Notes: a model not told the origin generated them from the sequence alone. Numbered from the stretch's first letter, positions 40,120 to 49,631 are shown. The stretch is DNA of 56,005 nt from Jaenimonas drosophilae (GCA_030849065.1 JASAON010001559.1:1-56005); one strand, 5' to 3'. Translations and numbers: made by a program.

Positions 40120-41097
40120 ATGCCCAAGTCCAACGCGCCAGCTCCCTACATTCAGAAGGAGGAAGATGCCACTGGCAAAGACCTCACCCCCACCATCAAA
40201 TCCTACAAGAATGAAGACTTCTTGGCTAGTCATGAAGGCCGTCTCGTTCGCATCATGTGTGAGTTTGAGGAGCCCCAGCAGCGGCTGCACCGCAACTACA
40301 TCCGATCCACGGTGCTCTTCTTTGGCAGCGCTCGTGCCATGACGAAGCAGCAGTACGCCAAGACGGTCTCCACCCTTGAGCAGAAGCTGGCGCAGGCAAC
40401 GACCGCTGATGAGAAGGAGAAGGCCAACAAGGAGATTGCCCGTATCAAGAAGACGGAGTGGATGTGCGATTGGATGGATTCGGCAGAGAAGCTCGCACGT
40501 CTGGTGGCTGAGTTCTCCCAGAAGGAACACAAGCTCATCTCCCGCAGCTTCAAGCTCATGCCTGATTACTTCAAAATGAGCGTCAACGACGATGACTCCG
40601 TCTCAGACATCCGCAAGCGCTGTAACGACTTCGTCGTCACCACTGGCGGAGGGCCGGGCTTCATGGAGGCGGCCAACCGCGGTGCGGCGAGTGTGGAGGG
40701 GGTCAAGACGATGGGCATGGGCATCTCACTGCCCTTTGAGAAGGGCCTCAATGCCCACGTCTCCAACGACCTCGCATTTGAGTTCCACTACTTCTTCACG
40801 CGAAAGTACTGGATGATGTACTCCTGCCGTGCCATCATTATCGCCCCAGGTGGCTTCGGCACGATGGATGAGCTCTTTGAGCTCCTGACCCTCAAGCAAA
40901 CCAAGAAGATTCCCAACCTGCCCGTCGTCCTGCTCGGCACCACTTTCTGGCGTACGGTCGTCAATTGGCAGGCATTGGCCGATTACGGTGTTGTGTCGCA
41001 GGAGGAGGTGGATACCATGTGCTTCACAGACTCTCCAGAAGACGCCATCGCCTACATCAAGCGCTTCTACGAGCAGCTGGCTCAGCAGACAGCGTAA
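40120..41097 (+). CDS. LOG-family (lysine decarboxylase-like) nucleoside-monophosphate phosphoribohydrolase
   Basis: The protein is 325 residues. The Rossmann-like LOG core has GGGPGFMEAANRG (176-188) and PGGFGTMDE (243-251), the two signature motifs of the family, matching canonical GGGxxGLMG and PGGxGTxxE. Members were misnamed lysine decarboxylases; characterised ones release a base or cytokinin from nucleoside 5'-monophosphates. The N-terminal 150 residues include a helical region with Lys/Glu-rich sequence, longer than short plant LOGs and closer to the longer type II forms. The active-site Glu251 is present. A cytosolic nucleotide-salvage or clean-up role is inferred. Some kinetoplastid homologues may be annotated as lysine decarboxylase. 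Confidence 0.88.
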   Translation: MPKSNAPAPYIQKEEDATGKDLTPTIKSYKNEDFLASHEGRLVRIMCEFEEPQQRLHRNYIRSTVLFFGSARAMTKQQYAKTVSTLEQKLAQATTADEKEKANKEIARIKKTEWMCDWMDSAEKLARLVAEFSQKEHKLISRSFKLMPDYFKMSVNDDDSVSDIRKRCNDFVVTTGGGPGFMEAANRGAASVEGVKTMGMGISLPFEKGLNAHVSNDLAFEFHYFFTRKYWMMYSCRAIIIAPGGFGTMDELFELLTLKQTKKIPNLPVVLLGTTFWRTVVNWQALADYGVVSQEEVDTMCFTDSPEDAIAYIKRFYEQLAQQTA

Positions 41098-41686
41098 GGT
41101 TGGCAAAGATATGTAACCTGCGTCTCTCTTCACGGCAACTTAACAATGCAAAGCATCTGCGCGTATCTTTGCTTGTTGTTGTTTTCCTTTTTATGTGTGT
41201 GTGAGTGTACGCTCGTTTGTGTGCTGCCACTCTGCTCAGCAGTGGATGAATACACCTCACCAATGCGGGTCCTCTGATGCAGTCAGGAGCACTTCCTTCC
41301 TCCCCAAACCAATACGCCCACACATACAACACACACCGTTGATCCCTATTCACTCCTTTGTTCCTCGGCAAGACACAATATTCGTAGCTCTGGTCAACAT
41401 CGCCGCGTTCTCCTCCAAAGCTCCCTTCTCCTCCCGTCACTGCAATTAGCTGAGAGAATACACCTCACACCTTCTCACACGCCATCCTTTCCATCTCCCT
41501 CTCTCTCTCTCTGCTTCTATCCCACCATAGTTGTACCTGTTTTGAAACACGTTATTATCGGCAAAGCTCTCATACCAGTAGCAGTCGGCCAACTAACAAA
41601 AAGCAAAGCAACCCAATTCGAACAACACAAGATCCCTTCATCCTTTTTCCCCCTTTCTCTTACAAGCACACGCACGCATTTCAGTC
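41098..41686 (+). other. non-coding spacer
   Basis: This 589-base spacer has CT-rich stretches at about 41485-41515 and 41638-41661, and an AG at 41665-41666 suited to trans-splicing of the transporter mRNA. No gene is seen. Confidence 0.5.
41638..41666 (+). promoter_or_regulatory. candidate spliced-leader acceptor for the phosphate transporter
   Basis: A CT-rich tract (TCCTTTTTCCCCCTTTCTCT) is followed by TACAAG with AG at 41665-41666; a second AG at 41683-41684 is just before the ATG at 41687. Either gives a very short 5' UTR. Confidence 0.55.
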
Positions 41687-43192
41687 ATGGCGCATCCATA
41701 CCTGTGGGTGGTAATCGTGGGTGGTGTGGTGTCCTTCCTAACAGGCGCCGGCGTGGGCATGAACGACCTCGGCAATGCCTTCGGTACCACCTACGGAGCC
41801 AAGATTCTCACTCTAACGCAGATTGTGTTGCTTGCCTCCGTTTGTGAATTCGCGGGTGCTGTCACCCTGGGTGGTGCCGTCACCTCCACCATCTCGGGTG
41901 GAATCGCAAACCCATCCGACTTCACAGAGGACCCCTACCTCTTCATGTACGGCATGCTCTGTGCCTGCGGAGCTGCCTTCACCTGGCTTGCTCTCGCCAC
42001 GTGGCTCACCCTCCCCGTCAGCTCCACGCACAGCATCTGTGGCGGTGTCATTGGCTTCGCCCTCGTCTACGGCGGCACAGGCTCCATCAACTGGGCAGAG
42101 CCGCAGGACGAGTTCCCATATGTGGGCGGTGTGGCCCCCATCGTCGCCTCATGGTTCATCTCACCCGCCTTGACGGGCTGCTTCGCTGCCCTCATTTACG
42201 GCACCGTCCGTCACTTTGTTCTGCGTCCAGAGAACGCCGTGCAGCGCGCCATCTACTGCCTCCCCATCATTGTTGGCATTACCGTCTTCTTTGAGTCCTT
42301 CTTTGTGCTCTTCAAGGGTGGAAAGAAGCGCCTGCACTGGACCGTAGGCCGTGCAGCGTGGGTTGCAGCATGCATTGCTGTTGGCGCCGCAGCTATTTCC
42401 TGTGCCCTCATTCCAGTCCTCCGCCGCTACGTGAAGCGTTCCATGGAACGTGAGGAGGAGGGCGAGCCCACCAACTCCCACCAAGAGAGCGTGGTGCCAC
42501 TCGTGGAAGGCACCGACGACCTCCCGCCCAACAAGCGTGGCCAGAACACCACCACCGGAGCCGTGGTTGCAAACGACAACCAATCGTCTTCTAGTGACGA
42601 GGAGGATGCGGCGGCTGGTGAGTCCTCTGCACCGGCAAGTGGGCTTCAGGTTCAGCAGTACTCCAGCAAGGCTGAGAACGTCTTCCGCTACCTCCAAATC
42701 TTCACCGCCATCTGTGCTTCCTTTGCCCACGGTGCGAGTGATGTCAGCAATGCCGTCGGACCCTTTGCTGCCATTGTCTCCATCTACCGCAGTGGTGAGG
42801 TTACTTCCAAGTCGGACACACCCATCTGGATCCTTGCCTTGGGCGGTGCAGGACTGGTTGTGGGTCTCTCAACCTTTGGCATTCGTCTCATGCGTCTTCT
42901 CGGTGAGAAGATCACCGTCATCACCCCAAGTCGTGGCTTCTCTGCAGAGCTGGCCGCAGCCCTTGTGGTATCCTTTGCGTCGGGCTACGGTATCCCGGTG
43001 TCCTCCACGCACTGCATCACCGGTGCAGTCGTGACGATCAGCATTCTCGATGTTGGCTTCCGCAGGGTGAAGTGGTTGATGGTGATGCGGATGTACGCTG
43101 GCTGGGTGGCAACACTGGGCATCACTGCCTTCATGTCTGCCACATTCTACGCCCAGGGAATTCATTCCCCGGCAAAAGTAGCTAGTAGCTAG
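41687..43192 (+). CDS. PiT-family inorganic phosphate transporter (Pho4/Pho89-like)
   Basis: The protein is 501 residues with about ten or more membrane helices and a hydrophilic central loop (about 250-330) rich in acidic and Ser residues. The two inverted PiT signature repeats are present as GMNDLGNAFGT near the N-terminus and GASDVSNAVGPF near residue 345, in place of the common GANDVANAFGT. Both halves also contain PVSSTHxIxG (near 106 and 440). PiT proteins import phosphate with Na+ or H+. In trypanosomatids Pho89-type symporters supply phosphate across the plasma membrane. Topology and motif order are complete, so it should be functional. It is the last gene of the left plus-strand array. 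First ATG used. Confidence 0.93.
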   Translation: MAHPYLWVVIVGGVVSFLTGAGVGMNDLGNAFGTTYGAKILTLTQIVLLASVCEFAGAVTLGGAVTSTISGGIANPSDFTEDPYLFMYGMLCACGAAFTWLALATWLTLPVSSTHSICGGVIGFALVYGGTGSINWAEPQDEFPYVGGVAPIVASWFISPALTGCFAALIYGTVRHFVLRPENAVQRAIYCLPIIVGITVFFESFFVLFKGGKKRLHWTVGRAAWVAACIAVGAAAISCALIPVLRRYVKRSMEREEEGEPTNSHQESVVPLVEGTDDLPPNKRGQNTTTGAVVANDNQSSSSDEEDAAAGESSAPASGLQVQQYSSKAENVFRYLQIFTAICASFAHGASDVSNAVGPFAAIVSIYRSGEVTSKSDTPIWILALGGAGLVVGLSTFGIRLMRLLGEKITVITPSRGFSAELAAALVVSFASGYGIPVSSTHCITGAVVTISILDVGFRRVKWLMVMRMYAGWVATLGITAFMSATFYAQGIHSPAKVASS

Positions 43193-44398
43193 AGGTAGCC
43201 TGCCACACCATGACACACATATATGGAATTGTTGATGTTTCCTTGTTTATATGTTTAACTGTGTCTTTTTTTCTTCGCTTCATTGTGGCTTGCTCATCTC
43301 CTGGACCACAGTTAACCTGTGGCACGCCAGGATGCAGCCCCCCTAACACACCTCTTTTTGTTTATTTTTCTGTCGTTCCAGTACCTGTGTTTGTGCCTTT
43401 CCAGTAGGATGATTCAAGACCCTTTGAGATAGATGTGAATTGTGTGCGATGTGTTCCACATTCATTGGGCTCTGCTGTTGCTCTCCTACACCTCCGCCAA
43501 CAGCAACAACAACAACAATTCATCATTGGCTGTCATTTGCCCGAGCGGAGATGTTGAAGGGGGAACATGTACATTGGATTTGCTGCTGCTCTTTTCGATT
43601 TCTTGGTTGTTCCCAATGGATAGAGTGATAGGTACCCAGGAAAGTCGCAGGCTTGGGAATCAGTGTTGTTTATTGCGGAAGTGGCAACACATCAACTATT
43701 TATGAGGATGGAGAAAGATGAGGGAGACAGTGAAACGATGATGTCGGAAGGAAGTACGTCGGAGAGACAATAGTAAATAGAAAGCAGAGAGGAACTGGAA
43801 AATGTCAATGGAGCCTGTATTATGCTGTTCCTAGAGAGTGGATGAAGGCAGGAAATTTTACGCTTGAGGAAGCGGAGCTCGTACTATTAGTTAATAGGCG
43901 AGAGAAGTTTTGGCAGACCAATAATTTCACACTCAATATCTCTGGTGATTCTTATGTATTCGGCTTCCGGTCCGACCTGGAATAGAAGGTGGCAAGCTGG
44001 AAAGAATGACATTCGAGGACCTTTTTATCGATGAGAACTAGACAGAGGCGCGGAGCGGAACTGCGACGGCCTGAAAGGGGCATCGCCATCCCTGCCTCCC
44101 GCAGGTGGTGCAACAGGAACGGATAGCTGTACACGACCAGGGCGCGCACATTTATCTTACAAAGTGTCTCCTTGTTTGACGCTGTCGATGGATGTTGATT
44201 TCGATGACGCCAAGGAGTCGGCGAAAAATGAAATTCGCAACGGGCGGGGCTGGTGGCCACCGATTCCCAAACGGACATTGGCCGGAAATCGCCCCTTCGG
44301 AACTGGTTGAACGGCGCCACCCGACAGAGCGGCGCGAAGGGGAAACATTCAAAAGTGAACTTTGTAAATTGTGACGTTCTACATCATGGCAGTACATA
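43193..44398. other. left part of convergent strand-switch region
   Basis: This is 1.2 kb without a convincing gene. The first 250 bases look like the transporter 3' UTR (T-rich). From about 43680 the plus strand becomes purine-rich, which mirrors the usual pyrimidine bias of spacers and suggests minus-strand character. Minus-strand open frames at about 43952-44436 start with non-ATG codons and have no domain. It leads into the tRNA. Confidence 0.5.
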
Positions 44399-44469
44399 TC
44401 CGGTGTGGTATAGTGGCTAGAACAAGCGGCTCTCACCCGCTAGACCCGGGTTCGATCCCCGGCACCGGA
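44399..44469 (+). tRNA. tRNA-Glu (anticodon CUC)
   Basis: This 71-base cloverleaf has acceptor arms TCCGGTG and CACCGGA that pair at all seven positions. The anticodon stem is AGCGG/CCGCT with loop CTCTCAC and anticodon CTC at 44432-44434. The T arm is CCGGG-TTCGATC-CCCGG. The internal promoter boxes are an A box TGGTATAGTGG (44406-44416) and a B box GGTTCGATCCC (44449-44459). No intron and no encoded CCA. It lies in the convergent strand-switch region, where kinetoplastid tRNA genes are often found and may help stop Pol II. Confidence 0.97.
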
Positions 44470-44470
44470 A

Positions 44471-44476
44471 TTTTTT
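44471..44476 (+). terminator. Pol III terminator of tRNA-Glu
   Basis: A run of six T begins two bases after the tRNA 3' end, a normal Pol III terminator. Confidence 0.85.
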
Positions 44477-46728
44477 CACCCCCTGCCTTTTCATTTCAAA
44501 GGCTTTGGGGATCGCCCCCCGCACACACACACAAAAAGGAGCGCCACGCCGGCAAGGGGGATCGGGCGGGAGAAGAATGCCGAGCGCGCAGCGCTTAATG
44601 ATCCATGCAAATATCACACCGCATCACCAGCATTCTGTTCCTTTGGCTGTGGCCCCGCCCCTCCTCTTTTTTGCAAAGGGTGGCATTCTCCAAGCACTTT
44701 CCTTACAGCAGAAATTTAAAAGGATTCCCCGCATGGTTTCCCGTCGTTTCCCCAAACCCCACAAGCCAGCCGCATTCCATCAATCATTGAGGAGAAGCCC
44801 TTTGGCAGCTGGGCAGCCTTGGATGTTTCCATGTTTTAAGTGAAAAAAGTGGAGAAACCAGGGTATGGTAGCAGGCAGGCGTGAAAAGTGTTTCCCAACC
44901 TCTGGAGAAGCGGCGTGCTATACTCCGCCGTATGGTGCGGCGCGGGCGTTCGGGTGCGGGGGGGGGTATCAAACGCCACCCCATGCGCCGCAAAACTGCC
45001 CATTTCAAAACACCCCCCAACCATAACGCGATGCTCGTGAAACCCTATCGTTTTGTCATGCTTCGACATCTTGTTGTCGTTCAACTCCGACCTGGAATGA
45101 ATGCGGAAAAATGTCGGTTGCTGGCGTGCGGGCCGTTGACGCGGGAACCCCCCCCCCGCCCCACCAACCGCGCCGACAACAAAAAATGGCAGGAGAGCGC
45201 CACCCCACACCAAAGCCCCCCCACTCGCAAATCCAACCCCGCCCCCCTTATTCTTGCCCATGGCGCGGCTGTTTCCTAAGGGATTTTGGAAACCTTCGCC
45301 GCCGGGGGGGGGGGGCGAGGCGGCGCACCCCAAAACGGCACCCCGCCAGCAACGGCACCAGCATTCCGGCGAAGGCACGCAATCGCGAGCAGCCAGGGCG
45401 TTTTCCGGCGCGGGGGCAGGGGGCCGGGGCGAGCGCGGGCGGGGGGAAAAGCGGAGAACCCCCCCCCTCGCCAAACCCCGGTGAATTTTCGAATTAATCT
45501 GAATGGGGTCCAGAGGGGGGGGGGGCTTTCAAATGGATGTTCCGATTGCGCGGCGGGTTTTTTGTGTCGTTTTCGGGCCCTCTGCGGGCGGCGCCGTTTC
45601 TCCGGGGGTTGGTTGCGGTTGTTGTGGGGCGGGGGTTTGTGGTTTTGTATAAGGCGGGCCTTCGCCGCGGCGCGGTGGAAATCCCGGCGGCATATGCGGC
45701 GGCCATTTCCAGAAGGCGGCCCCGGAAACGCTTTGGGGAATTTCAAAATCGCCAGCCCAAGCGGTTGGGCGGAAAGATGATTTGTCTTGTGCGTGTGCGT
45801 GTTTCTGCGTGTTGGGGGGGGGGGGGATCGTCCGAAACCCCGCGCGCCGGCAGGCCGCCCGGGGCTAAAAAAACAAAAACGTTGCCGCGGAATTGCCCCC
45901 CGAAGCCCTTGGGGTCAACTGCAGGCCGGGGGGTCCACGAATCGCTCGAAAGTCTCTCTATTCTGAAAAGTGAGTGCGGTGTTCCCTCTCCATCTCCAAA
46001 TCCATCCGGGCTTCGGGCGGATCGCTGTGGGCTGTTGCCGCGCCGGCGTCGTCGGGGATGTTTGTGTGCGTGGCGGGGGGGGGGGAATGCGATGATTCCG
46101 CTGGCATGCGGAGCGCAAAGCGCTCCCGGTTCCGCGCATATCTCATTTCCCCGCCGCCGCCCGGTTCCTTTGCCCCCGGCTTTGCCTTCACCATTTTGTG
46201 GGGGGGTTGCGCTCGTCGGGGGTTTTCCTCGTGGTTGGGGGTTTCTGCGTTGTCGATCGCCGTTCCCCCCCCCGATCATTTAAATTTTTGGGCTTTGGCG
46301 ACGGTCGGGGTTGGATGTTTCGTGTATAAAGTCAGAATGGGAAGCAGGCGAATTGTAACATCTGTACGCAGTGGCGCGAGGGGGCAAAGGAGAAAACAAA
46401 TAAACAACGTTCTTTATTGTGTCTCGTGGGTTTCGGGGGGGGGGAATGGTTTGGCGGGTTGGCTTCGGGGGTATTCCCCCGCCCTATGAGCTGGCGCCAT
46501 GCTTTGGCGTGGGTGGGGGGGGGGGCGGTTTTTATCGCGCCGCAAAGGCCGGGCCAGGGGGGGGGGGCTTCGCCGCCAGCCCCGCGGGGGAATTTCGGCC
46601 TGTTCATCCGCCGGCTTCGGCTTCCTGTTTTTGCGCGTTGCGGGTTTGGTGGGGGATTTGGAAAAGCCGGGCGCGGTCCGCCGGGGGCTCCCTCCTTCGC
46701 CCCGCGGCGGTTTTTCCGGCCGGGCCCG
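44477..46728. other. GC-rich, G-run-rich island between two Pol III genes
   Basis: This 2.25-kb stretch has a composition unlike anything else in the left 43 kb. Long G runs lie on the plus strand: G9 at 44958, G12 at 45304, G11 at 45515, G13 at 45814, G11 at 46075, G10 at 46435, G11 at 46515 and G11 at 46557. C runs occur at 45148 (C10) and 45459 (C9). Open frames on both strands are compositional artefacts. It begins right after the tRNA-Glu terminator and ends at the 5S terminator. In kinetoplastids, G runs and base J mark some transcription boundaries. Assembly error in homopolymers is possible. Confidence 0.7.
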
Positions 46729-46733
46729 AAAAA
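46729..46733 (-). terminator. Pol III terminator of 5S rRNA
   Basis: Five A on the plus strand (T5 on the minus strand) directly follow the 5S 3' end, read on the minus strand. Confidence 0.8.
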
Positions 46734-46851
46734 GGGTACGGCACCAAGGGTTCCCAAGTCATCACTGACCTCAGTACTAACTTGGCCTGCCGGTGCTTAA
46801 CTTCACAAATCGGACGGGATATGGTGTTTTCACTGGAGTATGGTCGTACAC
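46734..46851 (-). rRNA. 5S ribosomal RNA
   Basis: Read on the minus strand, the sequence starts GTACGACCATACT and continues with ATATCCCGTCCGATTTGTGA, then AAGTTAAGC, TTAGTACTGAGGTCAGTGAT, and ends GGTGCCGTACCC. This is the trypanosomatid 5S pattern. The two ends pair to form helix I, and the internal control C box corresponds to plus positions 46749-46773. About 118 bases; the exact ends are uncertain by a few bases. It is a single copy here, on the minus strand, pointing at tRNA-Glu. 5S genes in kinetoplastids may be tandem or dispersed next to tRNAs and strand switches. Confidence 0.95.
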
Positions 46852-47882
46852 GAAAACTTGGGGAGATGTTGAACCACTACGCAAGCGCACTGCAATGCAA
46901 TCCGCCCTTCTTCCGGGGGGCTGCGGGTTCTGCTTCGGAATTGCGGGGATCGTTGGGGGTGAATTTTGCGGGGTCACGAGGGTGGGTATTCTTGGGTTCA
47001 CCGTCACATTTGAAAAAGAAACGCCGCCAATGGAACGCAGATGAAATATGAAAAATATCAACAGAAAGGGAACTTGAAAACTTGAATCTGACAGAAGATG
47101 CGTGACGTACAAGATTGGGATCGAAACCTCATGAGGCATCGCACAATTTGCCACGCACTACGTCACAAGCTTCGAAAGAAAGAAAAGCGAAACTTTTTGA
47201 CGGAATATCACGCTCAGACTCTACTTAAAGTCGATGTCGTTGGCTTTGGCCTCCTGCAGCCGGCACTAAGAGCAATACAGTGGAGTACCTTCGAGAGAGA
47301 AGGAAAACGTTTTGACGGAATATAACACTCGGAGTCAGTTCCTTGGCATTGGCCTCCTGCGGCCGCCACTGAGAGTCATGAAGTGGAGTAGTCTCACTCA
47401 AATAATGATCAACAACTACAGAATCCACGGAAAAGAAAACAAACGTAACCCACAAATTGACTGATATTTTTGATGGAATAAGAAAAGAGAAGTGTCATCC
47501 TGTGTAGAATGTCCAGTTGTGGGGCCTCCAGCAGCCGCACAAAGAAAAAAAGGGAGCATGAAAACGAAAACAGAGAAAAGTTCCCTCCAACTGGAAGAAA
47601 CACAAACAAAACTCATCCGAGGAAAAAGAAAAAGAACCAAAACGAGAACGGAGAAAAAGACGGAAAGTCAGTATCTTGTGATGGAGTAGGGTGGGTATTT
47701 CCAAGATTGAAAACCAAAAGTCGAGCCTCCAGCGGCCTCGTGCATTGTTCAAATATTCGTCGCGGTCGATTCCAAAAGCCGATGCGAGTTCCATGAAGTA
47801 CATCGAGCGCAAGCTCCATGAAACAAAGCATACGTCACACAAGCCATACTATCCAGTGAGCTGTGACCAGCGTATGGTAGTC
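46852..47882. other. right part of convergent strand-switch region
   Basis: This 1.03-kb stretch between the 5S gene and the 3' end of the hexose transporter is purine-rich on the plus strand, hence pyrimidine-rich on the transcribed minus strand. It contains a degenerate repeat block (47173-47760) and no convincing gene. Part of it is presumably the transporter 3' UTR. Confidence 0.5.
47173..47760. repeat. degenerate repeat block with CCTCCWGCRGCC core
   Basis: Two imperfect copies of a unit of 103-115 bases are visible. TTTGACGGAATAT recurs at about 47196 and 47311, GGCCTCCTGC at 47248 and 47351, and GTGGAGTA at 47280 and 47383. The core CCTCCWGCRGCC occurs four times, near 47250, 47353, 47525 and 47727. 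A diverged TTTTTGATGGAATA sits near 47467. The later copies are more diverged and interrupted by purine-rich sequence. Confidence 0.65.
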
Positions 47883-49631
47883 TCACATTGTGAGTTGGGG
47901 TTCTCCCTTATACCAGGGGTGGAGAAGGAAGATCTGGATTGTGAAACAAACAACTCCAACTCCACCAAAAAAGAAAAAGACTATAGCTTGACCCTTATTT
48001 TGGTCGCCAGAGGCTCCTCCTGAGAGACCCTTAATAGCGAAAGGGTACGATGCGCCGACAGCCATCCTGATAGCAAACTGCAGTGCTTGAGCAAAAGCAG
48101 CTCCTTTAGGGCGGAACGACAGAGGAAATATTTCTTGAGTGATGACGTAGAAGCATGGACCAATGCACAGGTGAAACACTCCAATATACAGCATCATCCC
48201 AATAATGGCGACGACGTCTCGGGTGGTGTTAGATGTGACTCCAGGATACGCTGGAATGCCACACATCAGAACGCAGAATAGTCCACTGGCGAGGGTTCCC
48301 CAAAGGAAAATGCTCCTTGATGAAACCCGCATCGACAAGAGAACAGAGGCACCAGCCGCAATCAGCGAAATCGCCATCATCACGAACATTCCAACAAGAG
48401 GGGCAAGTCCGAAATTCTTCAGAATTTGTGGTGCGTAGCTGGAAACTGCGTTTTCGCCGGTCAACTGAAACGCGCAACACACAACACATGTGAGCGCAAG
48501 ACGTGGAAGCATCTGCGTGTAGCTGTATTCATTCGGATCAACATCCACGGCCCCTTTGACAGTATGAGAGGTAAAGTTCACCCTGGACTCCTTCACGAAT
48601 ACGCCGAGAAGCAACACAGAAACTGCAAGCAGCGTTGACAGTGCTGCGAGCACTTGAATTCGCGCCTCAAAGTGAAGATCTGAATTGCTCTCAAAATGAA
48701 TTGTTTGTCCGAGAAGAAGACCCATTGCAGATGTCAACAGCATTCCAAGACACATTGAAAACATATAAACGTATCCAACAGGTCGCCTCAAGCTTGGTGG
48801 CGAGTTCTGGTCAACGTAGAGCGGCGAGGCAACACCGGTGATTCCAACGCACAAGCCCAGAACAAACCGAGAGGCAATTAAAACCCAGAAGTCATTTGTT
48901 GCAACAGACACGTGAAACATGACACTACATGCACAGCTGATGATACCTGAAGTAAGGAAAATTATACGCAAACCAAAGCGCTCCACGACAGGGCTTCCGA
49001 ATAGTGCACCAATTGCACCACCGGTTGTCAGAGAAACTGTATATATAGCGTGGTGAAGGGAGTCATATCCAACTGGATTCATGCACATTTTCATGTTGTA
49101 CGACCACTCACATCGATCATCACGAATACAGCCAGATCGAGCCAACTGTTCGGTATCCTTCGACATGCCCATAATCATGTCCATCATCATCGCCATTCCC
49201 ATGGGCATGCCTCCGCCTGCATTCATATTCATACCGGCTGGGTAAAGAACACGGCATGTAACATCAGTCCACCCACAGTACCCACCATTGGAAGAATTGG
49301 TGTACCATCGGCAATCAGCGTATGGAAGCGTTTCGCATATTTCACGTCCTCCATTTGCCATAGAGCAATCCATAGCCATCATGCGAAGTTGGTAGAAAAT
49401 ACCAACTACCATGTTGTACCCATAAAACAACCCACAGATGAGAGGAACTATCATTAACTTCAGGCTCGAAGGATAAAAAAGTTCAGCCATTGATATTTCG
49501 TCTTCATCACTTCGCCAGGAATCGGTGGACGGAGACACTGTGGGTTCAGCTTCCAACGCTGCAACTGGCTGGTTGTCGCATTCATCGAGAATCGGCTCAG
49601 CCGTGTCATTGATAAATGGATGCGACTCCAT
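47883..49631 (-). CDS. trypanosomatid hexose transporter (major facilitator sugar porter)
   Basis: From the ATG at 49631 (minus strand) the protein has 582 residues; the open frame runs to 49868 but would overlap the upstream gene. It has an acidic N-terminal tail, about twelve membrane helices and a long Cys-rich extracellular loop between helices 1 and 2, a hallmark of trypanosome THT and Leishmania GT transporters. Sugar-porter motifs include RFGLR after helix 2, SRFVLGLCVGI, PLYVDQNSPPSLRR and VFVKESRVNF at the end of helix 6. FQLTGENAVSSYAP corresponds to the QQxxGxNxxxYY motif, and ITQEIFPLSFRPKG follows helix 10. The loop contains a Met-rich segment at about 133-157. It should import glucose or fructose at the plasma membrane. 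It is the last gene of a two-gene minus-strand unit. Confidence 0.92.
   Translation of the reverse strand: MESHPFINDTAEPILDECDNQPVAALEAEPTVSPSTDSWRSDEDEISMAELFYPSSLKLMIVPLICGLFYGYNMVVGIFYQLRMMAMDCSMANGGREICETLPYADCRWYTNSSNGGYCGWTDVTCRVLYPAGMNMNAGGGMPMGMAMMMDMIMGMSKDTEQLARSGCIRDDRCEWSYNMKMCMNPVGYDSLHHAIYTVSLTTGGAIGALFGSPVVERFGLRIIFLTSGIISCACSVMFHVSVATNDFWVLIASRFVLGLCVGITGVASPLYVDQNSPPSLRRPVGYVYMFSMCLGMLLTSAMGLLLGQTIHFESNSDLHFEARIQVLAALSTLLAVSVLLLGVFVKESRVNFTSHTVKGAVDVDPNEYSYTQMLPRLALTCVVCCAFQLTGENAVSSYAPQILKNFGLAPLVGMFVMMAISLIAAGASVLLSMRVSSRSIFLWGTLASGLFCVLMCGIPAYPGVTSNTTRDVVAIIGMMLYIGVFHLCIGPCFYVITQEIFPLSFRPKGAAFAQALQFAIRMAVGASYPFAIKGLSGGASGDQNKGQAIVFFFFGGVGVVCFTIQIFLLHPWYKGEPQLTM

Noticed and set aside
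43952..44320. Minus-strand open frame of 122 codons next to the tRNA, considered as a gene or decayed gene
   Set aside because: It opens with GTG, shows no domain, and overlaps other minus-strand frames of equal quality. It lies more than 3 kb beyond the transporter with Pol III genes between.
44300..44398. Looked for a divergent snRNA or 7SL gene upstream of tRNA-Glu, as occurs at some trypanosome tRNAs
   Set aside because: No U-snRNA signature or SRP domain IV tetraloop pattern was recognisable on the minus strand; a covariance search would be needed.
43971..45098. 13-base word TCCGACCTGGAAT found at 43971 and 45086
   Set aside because: A single 13-base match in about 4.7 kb is within reach of chance, and the flanks do not match.
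45276..47051. Several long overlapping open frames on both strands in the GC-rich island
   Set aside because: They are stop-poor because of G/C composition, are full of Gly/Pro/Arg runs, and one overlaps the 5S gene.
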